The notes: generated by a model from the letters alone, not told the origin. Shown: positions 25,140 to 34,466, counted from the first letter of the stretch. The stretch is DNA of 64,000 nucleotides from Taibaiella koreensis (GCF_003545715.1 NZ_QVNU01000001.1:496001-560000), one strand, 5' to 3'. Made by a program: numbers and translations.

Positions 25140-26216
25140 ATGTCGCTATTATTTTCTCCTTTGCCGGTCAAAGGCCTATTGTTGAAAAACCGGATCGTGG
25201 TGTCGCCAATGTGTCAATATTCTGCGGAAGATGGCTTTGCCAACGATTGGCACCTGGTGCATCTCGGAAGCCGGGCCGTGGGTGGCGCGGCATTGATCCT
25301 GTCCGAGGCGACGGCCATATCTTCCGAAGGACGGATATCGCCGGACGATCTGGGTATCTGGAAAGAGGAACATATCGCTAAGCTGAAGCAGATAACGGAC
25401 TTTATACACCGGCAGCACGCTTATGCGGGCATTCAGCTGGCACATGCGGGGCGCAAAGCCAGCACGCGGGCGCCCTGGAAAGGTAATGTACAGATCGGCA
25501 GGGCCGAAGGAGGCTGGCCTACAGTGGCGCCATCGGCCATTGCTTATCGCGAAGCAGATGAGCTTCCCCTGGCCTTAGACAAACAGGGTATCGAAAAAGT
25601 GATTGCTGATTTTGCGATGGCAGCCGGACGCGCAGTAGCAGCGGGCTACGATGTGATTGAGTTGCATGCGGCACATGGCTACCTGCTGCATCAATTCCTG
25701 TCGCCGCTGAGCAACCAACGGACAGACGAATACGGCGGTAGCTTTGATAACAGAACGCGGCTATTGCTGGAGGTGATCGATGCGGTTCAACCGAAAATGA
25801 AGGCGCATATGCCCTTATTTGTACGGATATCCGCTACCGACTGGGCCGATGGCGGATGGGATATCGACCAGTCTGTAGCGCTGGCAGGGCTACTTGCTGA
25901 TAAGGGTGTCGATCTGATCGATGTTTCTACGGGGGGACTGGTTACGGGTGTGCGCATTCCCCTGGAGCCCGGTTACCAGGTCCCTTTTGCAGAAAGGATC
26001 AGGAAAGAGACAGGTATGATGACCGGAGCTGTAGGTCTGATCAATAGCGCGCAGCAAGCCGAGCAAATACTTGAAGACGAGCAAGCCGACCTGGTTTTAA
26101 TGGCCAGGGAGCTGCTGCGCGATCCTTATTTCCCCTTGCGTGCGGCCGTACAGTTGGGTGACGAGCCGGCTTATCTGCCCCAATATGAAAGAGCGAAGCC
26201 GGGTAGGGAAAAATAG
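25140..26216 (+). CDS. NADH:flavin oxidoreductase, old yellow enzyme family (YqjM-like)
   Basis: A 358-residue FMN-dependent TIM-barrel ene-reductase. MSLLFSPLPVKGLLLKNRIVVSPMCQYS contains the YqjM-type redox-sensing Cys25; IQLAHAGRKAS, ELHAAHGYLLHQFLSPLSNQRTDEYGGS and LVLMARELLRDPYFP are family signatures. It reduces activated C=C bonds using NAD(P)H in the cytosol. Start at 25140; upstream in-frame residues do not fit the family. Confidence 0.93.
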   Translation: MSLLFSPLPVKGLLLKNRIVVSPMCQYSAEDGFANDWHLVHLGSRAVGGAALILSEATAISSEGRISPDDLGIWKEEHIAKLKQITDFIHRQHAYAGIQLAHAGRKASTRAPWKGNVQIGRAEGGWPTVAPSAIAYREADELPLALDKQGIEKVIADFAMAAGRAVAAGYDVIELHAAHGYLLHQFLSPLSNQRTDEYGGSFDNRTRLLLEVIDAVQPKMKAHMPLFVRISATDWADGGWDIDQSVALAGLLADKGVDLIDVSTGGLVTGVRIPLEPGYQVPFAERIRKETGMMTGAVGLINSAQQAEQILEDEQADLVLMARELLRDPYFPLRAAVQLGDEPAYLPQYERAKPGREK

Positions 26217-26245
26217 AAGACAGTTGTCCTTTTAGGAAAAACATA

Positions 26246-27247
26246 ATGTCTATGAAGAAATGGCTGCTAGTCTTTGCTGTTTTGCTGTCCTTTGGTGCAT
26301 CGGCCCAGGAGGGTTGTTATGAGGTAACCGCAACCAACCTGGAAAATATAGCATATCCTTTCCCTGTAGACCGTATTCACCTCGTGATCCAGGGAGAGCA
26401 ATTGCAAATGGCCTTTATGGATGTACAGCCCAGAAAGCCTAATGGAAGAACGGTACTATTGCTGCACGGGAAGAATTTCTGCGGGGCTTACTGGGAGCAG
26501 ACAGTAAGGGACCTGCTGAAAGAAGGCTACCGGGTGGTGATCCCCGATCAGATCGGTTTTGGTAAATCGTCCAAGCCCCACCGGATCCAGTATAGCTTCC
26601 AGTTGCTGGCGCTCAATACCAAAGCTATCCTTGACCGCCTGCATATTGGCAAGGCTATTGTGGTTGGTCATTCTATGGGTGGTATGCTCGCTGCCCGTTT
26701 TGCATTGATGTTCCCTGAGCTTGTGGAGCAACTGGTATTGGAGAATCCTCTTGGCCTGGAAGATTGGAAACGGGTAGTGTCCTATCAAACAGTGGACGAC
26801 TGGTATGCTTCCGAGTTGAAGCAGACTTACGAAAGCCTGAAGCAATACCAGATGGACTTTTATTATAACCACGAATGGAAGCCCGAATATGACCGCTGGA
26901 TCGAGATACCGGCGGGTTGGACACGCAATGCCGACTATCCGCGTATTGCCTGGAATTCGGCTTTGTTATATGATATGATCTTTACACAGCCGGTATGTTA
27001 CGAATGGGAACAAATACAGGCGCCCACTTTGCTCATCATCGGGCAGAAGGACAGGACAGCGCTGGGCAAGGGCAGGGCTTCAAGATCGGTGCAGGAAAGT
27101 CTGGGCAACTATCCGCGACTGGGCCGGGAAACAGCCAAAAGAATAAAGCATTGCCGGCTGAAGGAAATAGACGATGCTGGTCATGCGCCACATTTGTCCG
27201 ATTACCGGCAGTTCAGGAAAGCCTTGCTTGGCTTCCTGGAAGACTAG
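26246..27247 (+). CDS. Secreted alpha/beta hydrolase
   Basis: A 333-residue hydrolase with signal peptide (MSMKKWLLVFAVLLSFGASAQ). The fold is clear: oxyanion HGKNFCG (74-80), nucleophile Ser143 in GHSMGG, acidic residue in LLIIGQKDRTALG and catalytic His in DDAGHAPHLSDY. Probably a periplasmic esterase or lipase-like enzyme; substrate unknown. ATG 26252 is an alternative start. Same direction as the flanking oxidoreductase genes, with 29-bp gaps. Confidence 0.87.
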   Translation: MSMKKWLLVFAVLLSFGASAQEGCYEVTATNLENIAYPFPVDRIHLVIQGEQLQMAFMDVQPRKPNGRTVLLLHGKNFCGAYWEQTVRDLLKEGYRVVIPDQIGFGKSSKPHRIQYSFQLLALNTKAILDRLHIGKAIVVGHSMGGMLAARFALMFPELVEQLVLENPLGLEDWKRVVSYQTVDDWYASELKQTYESLKQYQMDFYYNHEWKPEYDRWIEIPAGWTRNADYPRIAWNSALLYDMIFTQPVCYEWEQIQAPTLLIIGQKDRTALGKGRASRSVQESLGNYPRLGRETAKRIKHCRLKEIDDAGHAPHLSDYRQFRKALLGFLED

Positions 27248-27275
27248 AATAATAACCAATATACTTGATATGCTT

Positions 27276-28229
27276 ATGGAAAAAAGACAATTGGGGCAAT
27301 CGGACCTGATGGTAGCCCCGCTTACAATGGGAGGCAATGTTTTTGGCTGGACGATTGATGAAGCCCGTTCCTTCGAGGTGCTCGATGGCTTTACCGCTGC
27401 CGGTTTCAATCTCATCGATACAGCTGATGTATATAGCCGCTGGGCAGCAAATAATGAGGGTGGAGAATCGGAGACGATCATCGGCAACTGGATGAAGGCG
27501 AGGAACAATCGCAATGACGTGATTATCGCCACTAAGGTAGGCGGAGATATGGGACAGGGCAAAAAGGACCTTTCCCGTAGCTATATCATTAGAGCCGCGG
27601 AAGATTCATTACGGCGTCTGCAAACCGATTATATCGATCTTTACCAGACCCATTGGGACGATGATACGACGCCGGTTGAAGAAACATTGGAAGCATACCA
27701 GCAGTTGATCAAAGAAGGTAAAGTGCGTTGGATTGGGGCTTCCAACCTCAGCCCTGCCCGGCTGCTGGCCTCTTTGACGGCCAGCGAAAAGCAAGACCTG
27801 CCCCGTTATCAGACCTTTCAACCGCATTATAACTTGTATGTCCGTGACCAATTTGAAAAGGAACTGGAACAGATATGTACCGATCACAGGCTTGGGGTGA
27901 TCAGTTATTATTCCCTGGCCAGCGGCTTCCTTACGGGCAAGTACAGGAGCAAAGAAGATCTCTCGAAGAGTGCAAGAGGTGGCGGCGTAGCAACCTACCT
28001 GGACGAAAGAGGATTTAAAATACTGGCTGCGCTGGATCAGGTAGCAGCACGCTACCATACCCAACCGGCAAGCGTCGCCATAGCTTGGCTGATCGCCCGG
28101 CCCTCGGTAACCGCTCCTATCGCCAGCGCGACCTCCCTGACGCAATTGCAGGATCTTATCGCAGCAGCGCAATTATCCCTGGATGCCGACGCGATCGCCC
28201 TGTTGGATGAAGCCAGTGCCTGGCGTTGA
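27276..28229 (+). CDS. Aldo/keto reductase
   Basis: A 317-residue NADPH-dependent reductase with the full catalytic tetrad: Asp48 and Tyr53 in NLIDTADVYSRW, Lys87 in IIATKVGG and His126 in DLYQTHWDDD. The C-terminal cofactor segment is PIASATSLTQLQDL. It reduces aldehydes or ketones in the cytosol; the natural substrate is unknown. ATG 27270 is an equally possible start. Confidence 0.93.
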   Translation: MEKRQLGQSDLMVAPLTMGGNVFGWTIDEARSFEVLDGFTAAGFNLIDTADVYSRWAANNEGGESETIIGNWMKARNNRNDVIIATKVGGDMGQGKKDLSRSYIIRAAEDSLRRLQTDYIDLYQTHWDDDTTPVEETLEAYQQLIKEGKVRWIGASNLSPARLLASLTASEKQDLPRYQTFQPHYNLYVRDQFEKELEQICTDHRLGVISYYSLASGFLTGKYRSKEDLSKSARGGGVATYLDERGFKILAALDQVAARYHTQPASVAIAWLIARPSVTAPIASATSLTQLQDLIAAAQLSLDADAIALLDEASAWR

Positions 28230-28246
28230 TTTTTTATAATAAATTA

Positions 28247-28347
28247 CCTGTAGAGACGTTGCATGCAACGTCTCTACAGGCATGGAATACACATACAATG
28301 CAACGCCTTTACACATTTATGCGATGCATTACATAAATGTGTAAAGG
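28247..28347. repeat. REP palindromes upstream of the RAYT gene
   Basis: A 34-bp perfect palindrome (28247-28280; half-site CCTGTAGAGACGTTGCA) is followed by a second inverted repeat with 16-bp arms (CCTTTACACATTTATG, 28306-28321, and its complement, 28332-28347) around a 10-base loop. The second hairpin is preceded by AATGCAACG, resembling the first unit, so it may be a diverged REP partner. Confidence 0.85.
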
Positions 28348-28414
28348 TTCCAGTGATATTTCTATTTTTTTGTAATCCGGTCTAGCTGCGACCGTATTTC
28401 GTATTTTCAATCCT

Positions 28415-28966
28415 GTGACGCTGTACAGGAATCAATACAGAATAGAATCGGCACGATTGAACGGTTGGGATTACCGCAATCCTGGTGGTTATTTCGTGAC
28501 CATTTGCACCCGGGAGCATCAATGCTATTTTGGCGATATTCAAAAAGATAGTATGATGCTGAATTTCCTGGGCGACTATGCCCGGCATTGTTGGGCGCAA
28601 ATACCCCTGCATTTTCCCAATGCTGCATTAGACCAATTTGTGATCATGCCCAATCATGTACATGGTATTATCGTGCTGCATAACAAAGATTATACTCCTG
28701 TTGTCAGAGATATGGTGAAAGATGATGGCAGTCTGAAATGCCGCGTAATGTCCGGTATCTCACCATTACCTCAATCACTGGCGGTCATCGTCCGTTCATT
28801 CAAAAGCGCTGTCACCCGCTGGGCCAATGAACAGCAAATTCCCTTCGCCTGGCAGGCCCGGTTTCACGATCATATTATCAGGGATGAACAGGAATGGGGC
28901 CGGATCTCTGATTACATCGTGAAGAATCCACGTAACTGGAAAAAGGACAAATTTTATAAACGTTAA
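28415..28966 (+). CDS. REP-associated tyrosine transposase (RAYT, Y1/IS200-like)
   Basis: A 183-residue single-strand-DNA nuclease of the Y1 (HUH) family. FVIMPNHVHGIIV carries the HUH motif (His81, His83) and RISDYIVKNPRNW holds the likely catalytic Tyr167, as in TnpA-REP proteins. It starts with GTG at 28415. REP palindromes flank it on both sides within 70 bp upstream and 10 bp downstream, the usual RAYT arrangement. These domesticated transposases bind and cut REP hairpins and are thought to spread them. Confidence 0.92.
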   Translation: MTLYRNQYRIESARLNGWDYRNPGGYFVTICTREHQCYFGDIQKDSMMLNFLGDYARHCWAQIPLHFPNAALDQFVIMPNHVHGIIVLHNKDYTPVVRDMVKDDGSLKCRVMSGISPLPQSLAVIVRSFKSAVTRWANEQQIPFAWQARFHDHIIRDEQEWGRISDYIVKNPRNWKKDKFYKR

Positions 28967-28973
28967 AAACGAC

Positions 28974-29035
28974 CTGTAGAGACGTTGCATGCAACGTCTC
29001 TACAAACTGGGATACACATGCAACGTCTCTACAGG
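28974..29035. repeat. REP palindromes downstream of the RAYT gene
   Basis: A 28-bp palindrome (28976-29003) identical to the copies at 14.1 and 28.25 kb is followed 14 bp later by a half-copy (ATGCAACGTCTCTACAGG, 29018-29035) in direct orientation. It also ends just before the convergent SDR stop codon. Confidence 0.87.
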
Positions 29036-29053
29036 CCGGAGAGGTACGCGTTA

Positions 29054-29851
29054 TCATTTCAGTGCTTTGCCATAGGTGCGCGCCATGCCTTGGATGATGA
29101 TCCGTTTGGGAATAATGCCGGAAAGGTAAGCGCCCAGCCGGTTGGTTGCGCCGGGAACATACGTCCTTTTTCGTTTGCGGAAGGCGTAAAGGCCCTGCCG
29201 GGCCGCCGCTGCTACCGGCATTAGCCAGCGTTTCAATGGCGAAAATTTATCGTTATCGGTCATTTCTGTAACCATGCCTCCCGGCAGGTATACCGTCATG
29301 GAAAAACGCTTGTTGTGAAGCTCATGGGATAAGGCCGTTATGAAATTAAGCATAAAGCCCTTGGTCCCGGAATAGGCTGCCTGGTAGGGTGTAGGCAACA
29401 CGGCGGCCATACTCGATACGATCATAAGACCACCTTCCTTTTGCTTGCGTTCAAAATAGGCCGCTAATTGCTGGGTCATGCGTACCATGCCACTCACATT
29501 GGTTTGCAGCATTTGTTCAAAGTGTGCCCACTCCAACTCAAGGTGCTCGCCGAAATAAGTGATGCCTGCATTGAGAATAGCGCCGTAAAGATTGTCTTCT
29601 TCAAGGGCCGCCGCTACACAACGGTCAATATCTTCAAGCCGGGAAAGATCGGCAGTAACGACTTTTACTTTCGTGGCAGGCGCTGCTTGTGCGATAACCT
29701 GTTTCAGTGCCTCCAGCTTGTCGGCACGGCGGGCGACCAGGATAAGATGCGCCTTATGCCGGGTGGCCAACTGGATTGCCATCTCGTAGCCTAGTCCCGA
29801 AGAGGCTCCCGTAACCATTACCCACCGGTCTGCAAATTGTAATTGTGCCAT
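29054..29851 (-). CDS. Short-chain dehydrogenase/reductase
   Basis: A 265-residue classical SDR with cofactor motif TGASSGLG (14-21), NAG in LNAGITYFG, catalytic Ser in VSSMAAV and YxxxK in AYSGTKGFML. The C-terminal region (RKRKRTYVPGATNRLGAYLSGIIPKRII) is like DltE/YqjQ-type SDRs. Acts on an unknown alcohol or ketone with NAD(P). A TACTTTTG box lies at 29905-29898 on the minus strand. Confidence 0.92.
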   Translation of the reverse strand: MAQLQFADRWVMVTGASSGLGYEMAIQLATRHKAHLILVARRADKLEALKQVIAQAAPATKVKVVTADLSRLEDIDRCVAAALEEDNLYGAILNAGITYFGEHLELEWAHFEQMLQTNVSGMVRMTQQLAAYFERKQKEGGLMIVSSMAAVLPTPYQAAYSGTKGFMLNFITALSHELHNKRFSMTVYLPGGMVTEMTDNDKFSPLKRWLMPVAAAARQGLYAFRKRKRTYVPGATNRLGAYLSGIIPKRIIIQGMARTYGKALK

Positions 29852-29897
29852 GCAATGTATTTATTTTCCCGCCGGCTTTATAGACCTTAAGGATTTG

Positions 29898-29905
29898 CAA
29901 AAGTA
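29898..29905 (-). promoter_or_regulatory. -7 promoter box (TACTTTTG) for the SDR gene
   Basis: Exact TAnnTTTG on the minus strand, 46 bp upstream of the start codon at 29851. Confidence 0.45.
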
Positions 29906-30012
29906 ACGAACCTGTCTCTGATTGCATTTGTCGATACCGGTATGCATTTTGTGGTTGCAATGAGCTACATTTTCAGCTGTTAAATGCCGAAATTTGCAAT
30001 GCTACGTTTCCT

Positions 30013-30897
30013 ATGAATAGGCTCGACTTTTTAAAAATGATGTCCATTACACCTTTATCCGGAAGTATTGCAGGGCTAAGCACCCTGGAGCAATACGCCG
30101 ATCCATTGCTGAGCACAGAGCCGATGCCGGTCTTCTTTTTTGGGCATGGTAGCCCGATGAACGCCATTGAGCTAAATGAATTTTCAATAGAATGGGAACG
30201 GATAGGGCAGACGCTGCCCCGTCCAAACGCCATTCTTTGTATTTCGGCACACTGGCTTACCCGGGGTACGTTGATCACAGGAATGGCGCGACCGAGGACC
30301 ATTCACGATTTCGGCGGTTTCCCCGACGAATTGTTCCGGGTCGAGTATCCTGCGCCCGGTAGCCCCGAGCTGGCGGGAGAAACTGTTGCGTTGCTTCCCG
30401 ATGCTGCCCTGGATGAAGCTTGGGGATTGGACCATGGCTGTTGGAGTGTAGTAAAGCATCTGTACCCCGAGGCCGATGTTCCGGTGATACAGATGAGTAT
30501 TGATTATCATCAGCCGGCCCAATACCATTACGACCTGGCCCGCCGGTTGGCAGTGTTGCGGCGGAAAGGAATACTGATCGTCGGCAGCGGGAATATGGTG
30601 CATAATCTCCGTATGGTCGCCTGGGAGAAAATGGATGAGCCTGGGTTTGCTTTTGATTGGGCCACGGAGGCCAATGAGCAAATGAAATATTGGATCGGCG
30701 CCGGAGATCATCGTCCCTTGATCGATTTCACGCATCAGGGTAAGGCATTCGATCTGGCCATTCCTACACCGGATCATTATTTCCCTATGCTATATGCGCT
30801 TGCCTTGCAGGAAAATAAGGATGAGCTTCATTTTTTTAATGATAAAGCGGTTATGGGTTCGCTTACCATGACTTCGTTCCGAATAGGGAAAAGTTGA
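30013..30897 (+). CDS. ygiD: 4,5-DOPA dioxygenase extradiol-like protein (YgiD/LigB family)
   Basis: A 294-residue enzyme of the LigB-type extradiol dioxygenase family. Metal and substrate residues are visible in FFGHGSPMNAI, ISAHWLTRGT, GLDHGCWSVVKHLYP, GSGNMVHNLR and PTPDHYFPMLYAL. Family members cleave catechol rings such as L-DOPA; the physiological substrate in bacteria is uncertain. The N-terminal 35 residues precede the conserved domain and include a weak apolar stretch (MSITPLSGSIAGLS), possibly a degenerate export signal. Confidence 0.88.
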   Translation: MNRLDFLKMMSITPLSGSIAGLSTLEQYADPLLSTEPMPVFFFGHGSPMNAIELNEFSIEWERIGQTLPRPNAILCISAHWLTRGTLITGMARPRTIHDFGGFPDELFRVEYPAPGSPELAGETVALLPDAALDEAWGLDHGCWSVVKHLYPEADVPVIQMSIDYHQPAQYHYDLARRLAVLRRKGILIVGSGNMVHNLRMVAWEKMDEPGFAFDWATEANEQMKYWIGAGDHRPLIDFTHQGKAFDLAIPTPDHYFPMLYALALQENKDELHFFNDKAVMGSLTMTSFRIGKS

Positions 30898-30924
30898 TTG
30901 TAACGCCTGTATTCATAAAAAAAC

Positions 30925-30954
30925 GATAGGGCCGGATAAGTACCCGGCCCTATC
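30925..30954 (-). terminator. Intrinsic terminator of the Wzi-like gene
   Basis: GATAGGGCCGG (30925-30935) pairs with 30944-30954; on the minus strand the stem is followed by GTTTTTTT. It also lies after the convergent ygiD gene. Confidence 0.8.
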
Positions 30955-30969
30955 TGTGCTGTGTATCAA

Positions 30970-32667
30970 TCAGAACTGCGTGTAATTTTTTGGCGCCAGG
31001 TTAAGCCGTATGCCGGCCGTGAGGAACAGGCTGCTTTGTTCAGGCAATAAATTATTTTCCACCTTGTACCGGCGGTAAGTGCCGCCAATGTCGATATACA
31101 GACGGGGCCTGAACTCATAGGAGGCGTTCAGCGAAAAGAGCATACAATCGGCCTGCGGGCCATTGATCAGCTTTACCCCGTAATTGGCTGGGCGGGTGTT
31201 GTAATCCAGGAAAATATTGCTGCCATTATTGCTGCCGTTGGTATCGATACCCTGGCGATAATACATGGCCCTGGCGTTGATCGACAGGCGTGGCAGGGGT
31301 TGATAATACACATTGCCGATCAGCTCGGCAAATCCGGCGCCCAGCGGATGAGCCAATGGCTCATTATAATTTGTAGCATTAGCGATGCTATTGCCGGAGA
31401 GACTGGCATAATGCTGGTACGTATAGGGCCGCACAATATTTACTTCGCCCTGCAGGTCCAGGTTACTGATGGTAAAGGCGTCAAAATACTTGGCGCCGGC
31501 TTGGATACCCCATTTGTTGGCCCAGTAACCATTGCCTGAAAAGAGCTCTTTGGTGGTAAATTCGTTGATCAGCAGTTGGGAATAGAGGCTCAGGTGCTTC
31601 AGCACAATGGCCTTCACATTAAAGCCCAGCGCCACTTTGTCGGGGCTGCCCATGCCTCTTTCTATTGCCCGGTAGAAAATAATAGGATTAAGATAGCCGA
31701 ATTCGAAATGATCGCTGCGGGTGAAGGTAACGGTTTCGAATAAGCCGATATTGAGCCAGCGGGTCACATTCAGGCTCAGGTAGTGGGCGGTCGCGTATTT
31801 GTGGCCTGTCGTAGCCGGTTCCCCGGTCAGCGATTGTGGCTTTAGCATCAGGTACAGGTTCTGATAGTTAAGCTTCCAGATGCGGGTGTTGATGCGGGCG
31901 AAGGCTGCACCTTCCGAAAAGTCGGATAGGAAAAGGGAACGCAGGCCATCGCCTATAAAGTGCTTGTCGTAGCCCAGGCTAAGGCTCACATGATCCCGTA
32001 TAAGCGGAACGTTGACATAGCCCCTGATCTGCAGGTATTGATAACCGTTGCCCGATCGGGTAAAATGCCCTGCGCCGGGAATAGCACCCCATTTCTCAAT
32101 CCAGTCGCGTACATAGGTCGGTGGCTCGTCGTAGTTGTTGGTGATGTAAAAGTAAAAACCAACCCAATCTTTGATGCGGCCGCGCAACTCCACGCCTTGC
32201 GTGCTGCTGTACACAAACTTTCTTGGTTTATCCCTGTCAAAGCCGGCCTGAAAGCTCAATACAGGATTGGCAACCAGGAAAAAACCGTCCCGGTTCACGT
32301 TAATAAAATCGGGCTGCTTCCGGTATATCGTATTCCAGAGGCTGTACCGGGAGTCGGCAGCACCGTCGCCGTTAGGGCCGTCCCATTCTCCGCTGATGGA
32401 TAAGGCGCGATTGATATTGTAAACATCTATGGCGCTGGCCGACCCGTCGTAGCTGGCCGGTTTTTCTTCCTTCAGAAAGCCTACGGCATCCTTCCGCGAT
32501 ACCGGTTGCGTGCTCAGGAAAAGCTCGTCAGACAGTGCGCCGGATCGCGTTTCCAGCCGTTCCAGCAGGTGATACTCGTCGCTTCCGCCCGGTAGGAAGG
32601 TTTCTTGCGCCGTTGCCGTTGCCCAGAGGCACAACGATAATCCCAGGCTTAGTAAACGTTTGTCCAT
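30970..32667 (-). CDS. Capsule assembly Wzi family protein
   Basis: A 565-residue outer-membrane protein with signal peptide (MDKRLLSLGLSLCLWATATAQ) and a long series of amphipathic beta strands. YSLWNTIYRKQPDFINVNRDGFFLVANPVLSFQAGFD, LRGRIKDWVGFYFYITNN and FGYLNPIIFYRAIERGMGSPDKVALG are typical of the Bacteroidota branch of Wzi-like proteins, which help attach capsular polysaccharide or are linked to gliding-type surfaces. The start at 32667 is fixed by the signal peptide. No capsule gene cluster is adjacent. Confidence 0.82.
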   Translation of the reverse strand: MDKRLLSLGLSLCLWATATAQETFLPGGSDEYHLLERLETRSGALSDELFLSTQPVSRKDAVGFLKEEKPASYDGSASAIDVYNINRALSISGEWDGPNGDGAADSRYSLWNTIYRKQPDFINVNRDGFFLVANPVLSFQAGFDRDKPRKFVYSSTQGVELRGRIKDWVGFYFYITNNYDEPPTYVRDWIEKWGAIPGAGHFTRSGNGYQYLQIRGYVNVPLIRDHVSLSLGYDKHFIGDGLRSLFLSDFSEGAAFARINTRIWKLNYQNLYLMLKPQSLTGEPATTGHKYATAHYLSLNVTRWLNIGLFETVTFTRSDHFEFGYLNPIIFYRAIERGMGSPDKVALGFNVKAIVLKHLSLYSQLLINEFTTKELFSGNGYWANKWGIQAGAKYFDAFTISNLDLQGEVNIVRPYTYQHYASLSGNSIANATNYNEPLAHPLGAGFAELIGNVYYQPLPRLSINARAMYYRQGIDTNGSNNGSNIFLDYNTRPANYGVKLINGPQADCMLFSLNASYEFRPRLYIDIGGTYRRYKVENNLLPEQSSLFLTAGIRLNLAPKNYTQF

Positions 32668-32737
32668 GTAGCCGAAAGCTTTTGGTAAGGATCGCAAATT
32701 ACAAAACGAAGCGGAAAATGATGGCTTGTATGCCGGC

Positions 32738-33280
32738 TTAGCCTTTGATCTTCTCTGCCAGCCACAGGAATTCCCTGCAAAAATCTTCAACGTTTTTATG
32801 GAACTCCGGCGCCAGCAGCTGCGACTGCTCATCGAATTTTTTGTCGGCCTGTGGTACGAGCAGCATAAAAGGAGATAAAATGCCGAATAATGCCGGCACC
32901 AGCTGTAGCAATTGCTGGGCTGCCCTCATGCCGCCCATTGCCCCGTCGGAAGAGGTAATGATCCCGAAGGGTTTTCGCGCCTGTTTGGGGAAATGATCAA
33001 ACAGGTTTTTCATCGCCGGTGAATAACCGCCGTTGTATTCGGGGGAAGAAATAATAAAGGCATCGGCTGCAAACATCCGCTCAGCAAGGGGGCGGAATTC
33101 TTCGGGCGCTTTGTCGGCCGAAGTCCATACCTTTTCGATAAAGGGCAGCGTCTGGCTATTCATTTCGATTAATCCCACCTGGTGGCTGGAAATCGATTGC
33201 AGATGACGGTGAACATACCGGGCGACCCTTGCATTGAGGCTGGGATGGCGCGGACTACCCGCGATGATCTCAATATTCAT
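32738..33280 (-). CDS. NADPH-dependent FMN reductase
   Basis: A 180-residue flavodoxin-fold reductase with GSPRHPSLNARVA (phosphate-binding loop, about 9-21) and SSPEYNGGYSPAMKNLFDHF, the signature of the YieF/ArsH-like FMN reductase family. It reduces quinones, flavin or metal ions in the cytosol. Start ATG 33280. Confidence 0.92.
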   Translation of the reverse strand: MNIEIIAGSPRHPSLNARVARYVHRHLQSISSHQVGLIEMNSQTLPFIEKVWTSADKAPEEFRPLAERMFAADAFIISSPEYNGGYSPAMKNLFDHFPKQARKPFGIITSSDGAMGGMRAAQQLLQLVPALFGILSPFMLLVPQADKKFDEQSQLLAPEFHKNVEDFCREFLWLAEKIKG

Positions 33281-33370
33281 GAATATAAATTTAGATAGGA
33301 ATAACGGGTGCAAGTATAAGCGAATATTTTTTGTCCCCCGGGTTTTGTTATAGATAAATTAATCTCATCA

Positions 33371-33398
33371 TTTGTAAGGGGAAAATAGAATACCTTCG
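33371..33398 (+). promoter_or_regulatory. Promoter of the nucleotidyltransferase operon
   Basis: TTTG (33371-33374) and TACCTTCG (33391-33398, one mismatch from TAnnTTTG) are separated by 16 bp; the start codon follows 60 bp later. Confidence 0.45.
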
Positions 33399-33458
33399 CG
33401 CCGTTTAAGCCGCAGGACCGGTTTTACCTATTGAAAATAATTATTTCAAGCATAAGAT

Positions 33459-34466
33459 ATGAACATTATTATACCTATGGCCGGAATGGGCAAACGTATG
33501 CGCCCTCACACCCTCACTACGGCCAAACCGCTTATTCCCATTGCCGGAAAACCTGTAGTACAGCGTTTAGTAGAAGATATTATTGCTACTGCCAATGAAA
33601 ATGTGGAGGAGATCGCCTTCATTATCGCACCGCATTTTGGTAAAGCTGTGGAAGAAATGCTGGTAAAAGTGGCCGAAAGCCTGGGTGCGAAGGGTAGGAT
33701 CTGCTACCAGGAACAGGCACTGGGTACGGCACATGCGATCTTATGCGCAGCCGACAGTCTTAAAGGCAATGTATTTATTGCTTTTGCCGATACCCTGTTC
33801 AAGGCCGACTTTAAGATCGATACCGGGAAAGATGCAATCATCTGGACCCAGAAAGTAGCCGACCCCTCTGCTTTTGGAGTGGTAAAGCTGGCTGAGGACG
33901 GAAGGATTACCGAATTTGTGGAAAAGCCTGTCGAGTTCGTCTCTGATCTGGCGATCATTGGTGTATATTATTTCAAAGACGGTGAAAATCTGCGTAAGGA
34001 AATGCAATACCTTATCGATAATAGCGTTACTGAAAAAGGAGAATACCAGCTGACCACTGCGATGGAGAATATGAAGAACAAAGGCCTCGCCTTTTACAGT
34101 GACCAGGTAGAGGAATGGCTCGATTGTGGTAATAAGGACGCAACGGTATATACCAATCAGCGTATCCTCGAAATTAAGAAAGATAAGGAGCAGCTGGTAG
34201 CTACCTCTGCCATCCTGGAAAATGCAACGATCATAGCGCCCTGTTTCATCGGGGAAGGCGTTACGGTGCGCAATGCCGTAGTGGGCCCGCACGTATCGCT
34301 GGAAGCTGGTGTTGCCATTGAAAACGCTTTGATTAGCAACAGTATTATCCAGGAGCAAGCAACTGTTAAAAATGCCTGCATTACCAACTCTATGCTGGGA
34401 AAAAACGTAACTTACAGTAGCAAGGCCGACGAGCTCAGCCTCGGCGACTTTTCTGTGGTTTTATGA
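33459..34466 (+). CDS. Sugar-phosphate nucleotidyltransferase
   Basis: A 335-residue enzyme. The N-terminal domain has the nucleotidyltransferase signature IIIPMAGMGKRMRPHTLTTAKPLIPIAGKPV and FAFADTLF; the C-terminal part is a left-handed beta-helix (hexapeptide-like repeats IIAPCFIGEGVTVRNAVVGPHVSLEAGVAIENALI). It makes an NDP-sugar from NTP and a sugar-1-phosphate, as in glucose-1-phosphate thymidylyltransferases; the exact sugar is unclear. Overlaps the TPR gene by 4 bp. Confidence 0.9.
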   Translation: MNIIIPMAGMGKRMRPHTLTTAKPLIPIAGKPVVQRLVEDIIATANENVEEIAFIIAPHFGKAVEEMLVKVAESLGAKGRICYQEQALGTAHAILCAADSLKGNVFIAFADTLFKADFKIDTGKDAIIWTQKVADPSAFGVVKLAEDGRITEFVEKPVEFVSDLAIIGVYYFKDGENLRKEMQYLIDNSVTEKGEYQLTTAMENMKNKGLAFYSDQVEEWLDCGNKDATVYTNQRILEIKKDKEQLVATSAILENATIIAPCFIGEGVTVRNAVVGPHVSLEAGVAIENALISNSIIQEQATVKNACITNSMLGKNVTYSSKADELSLGDFSVVL

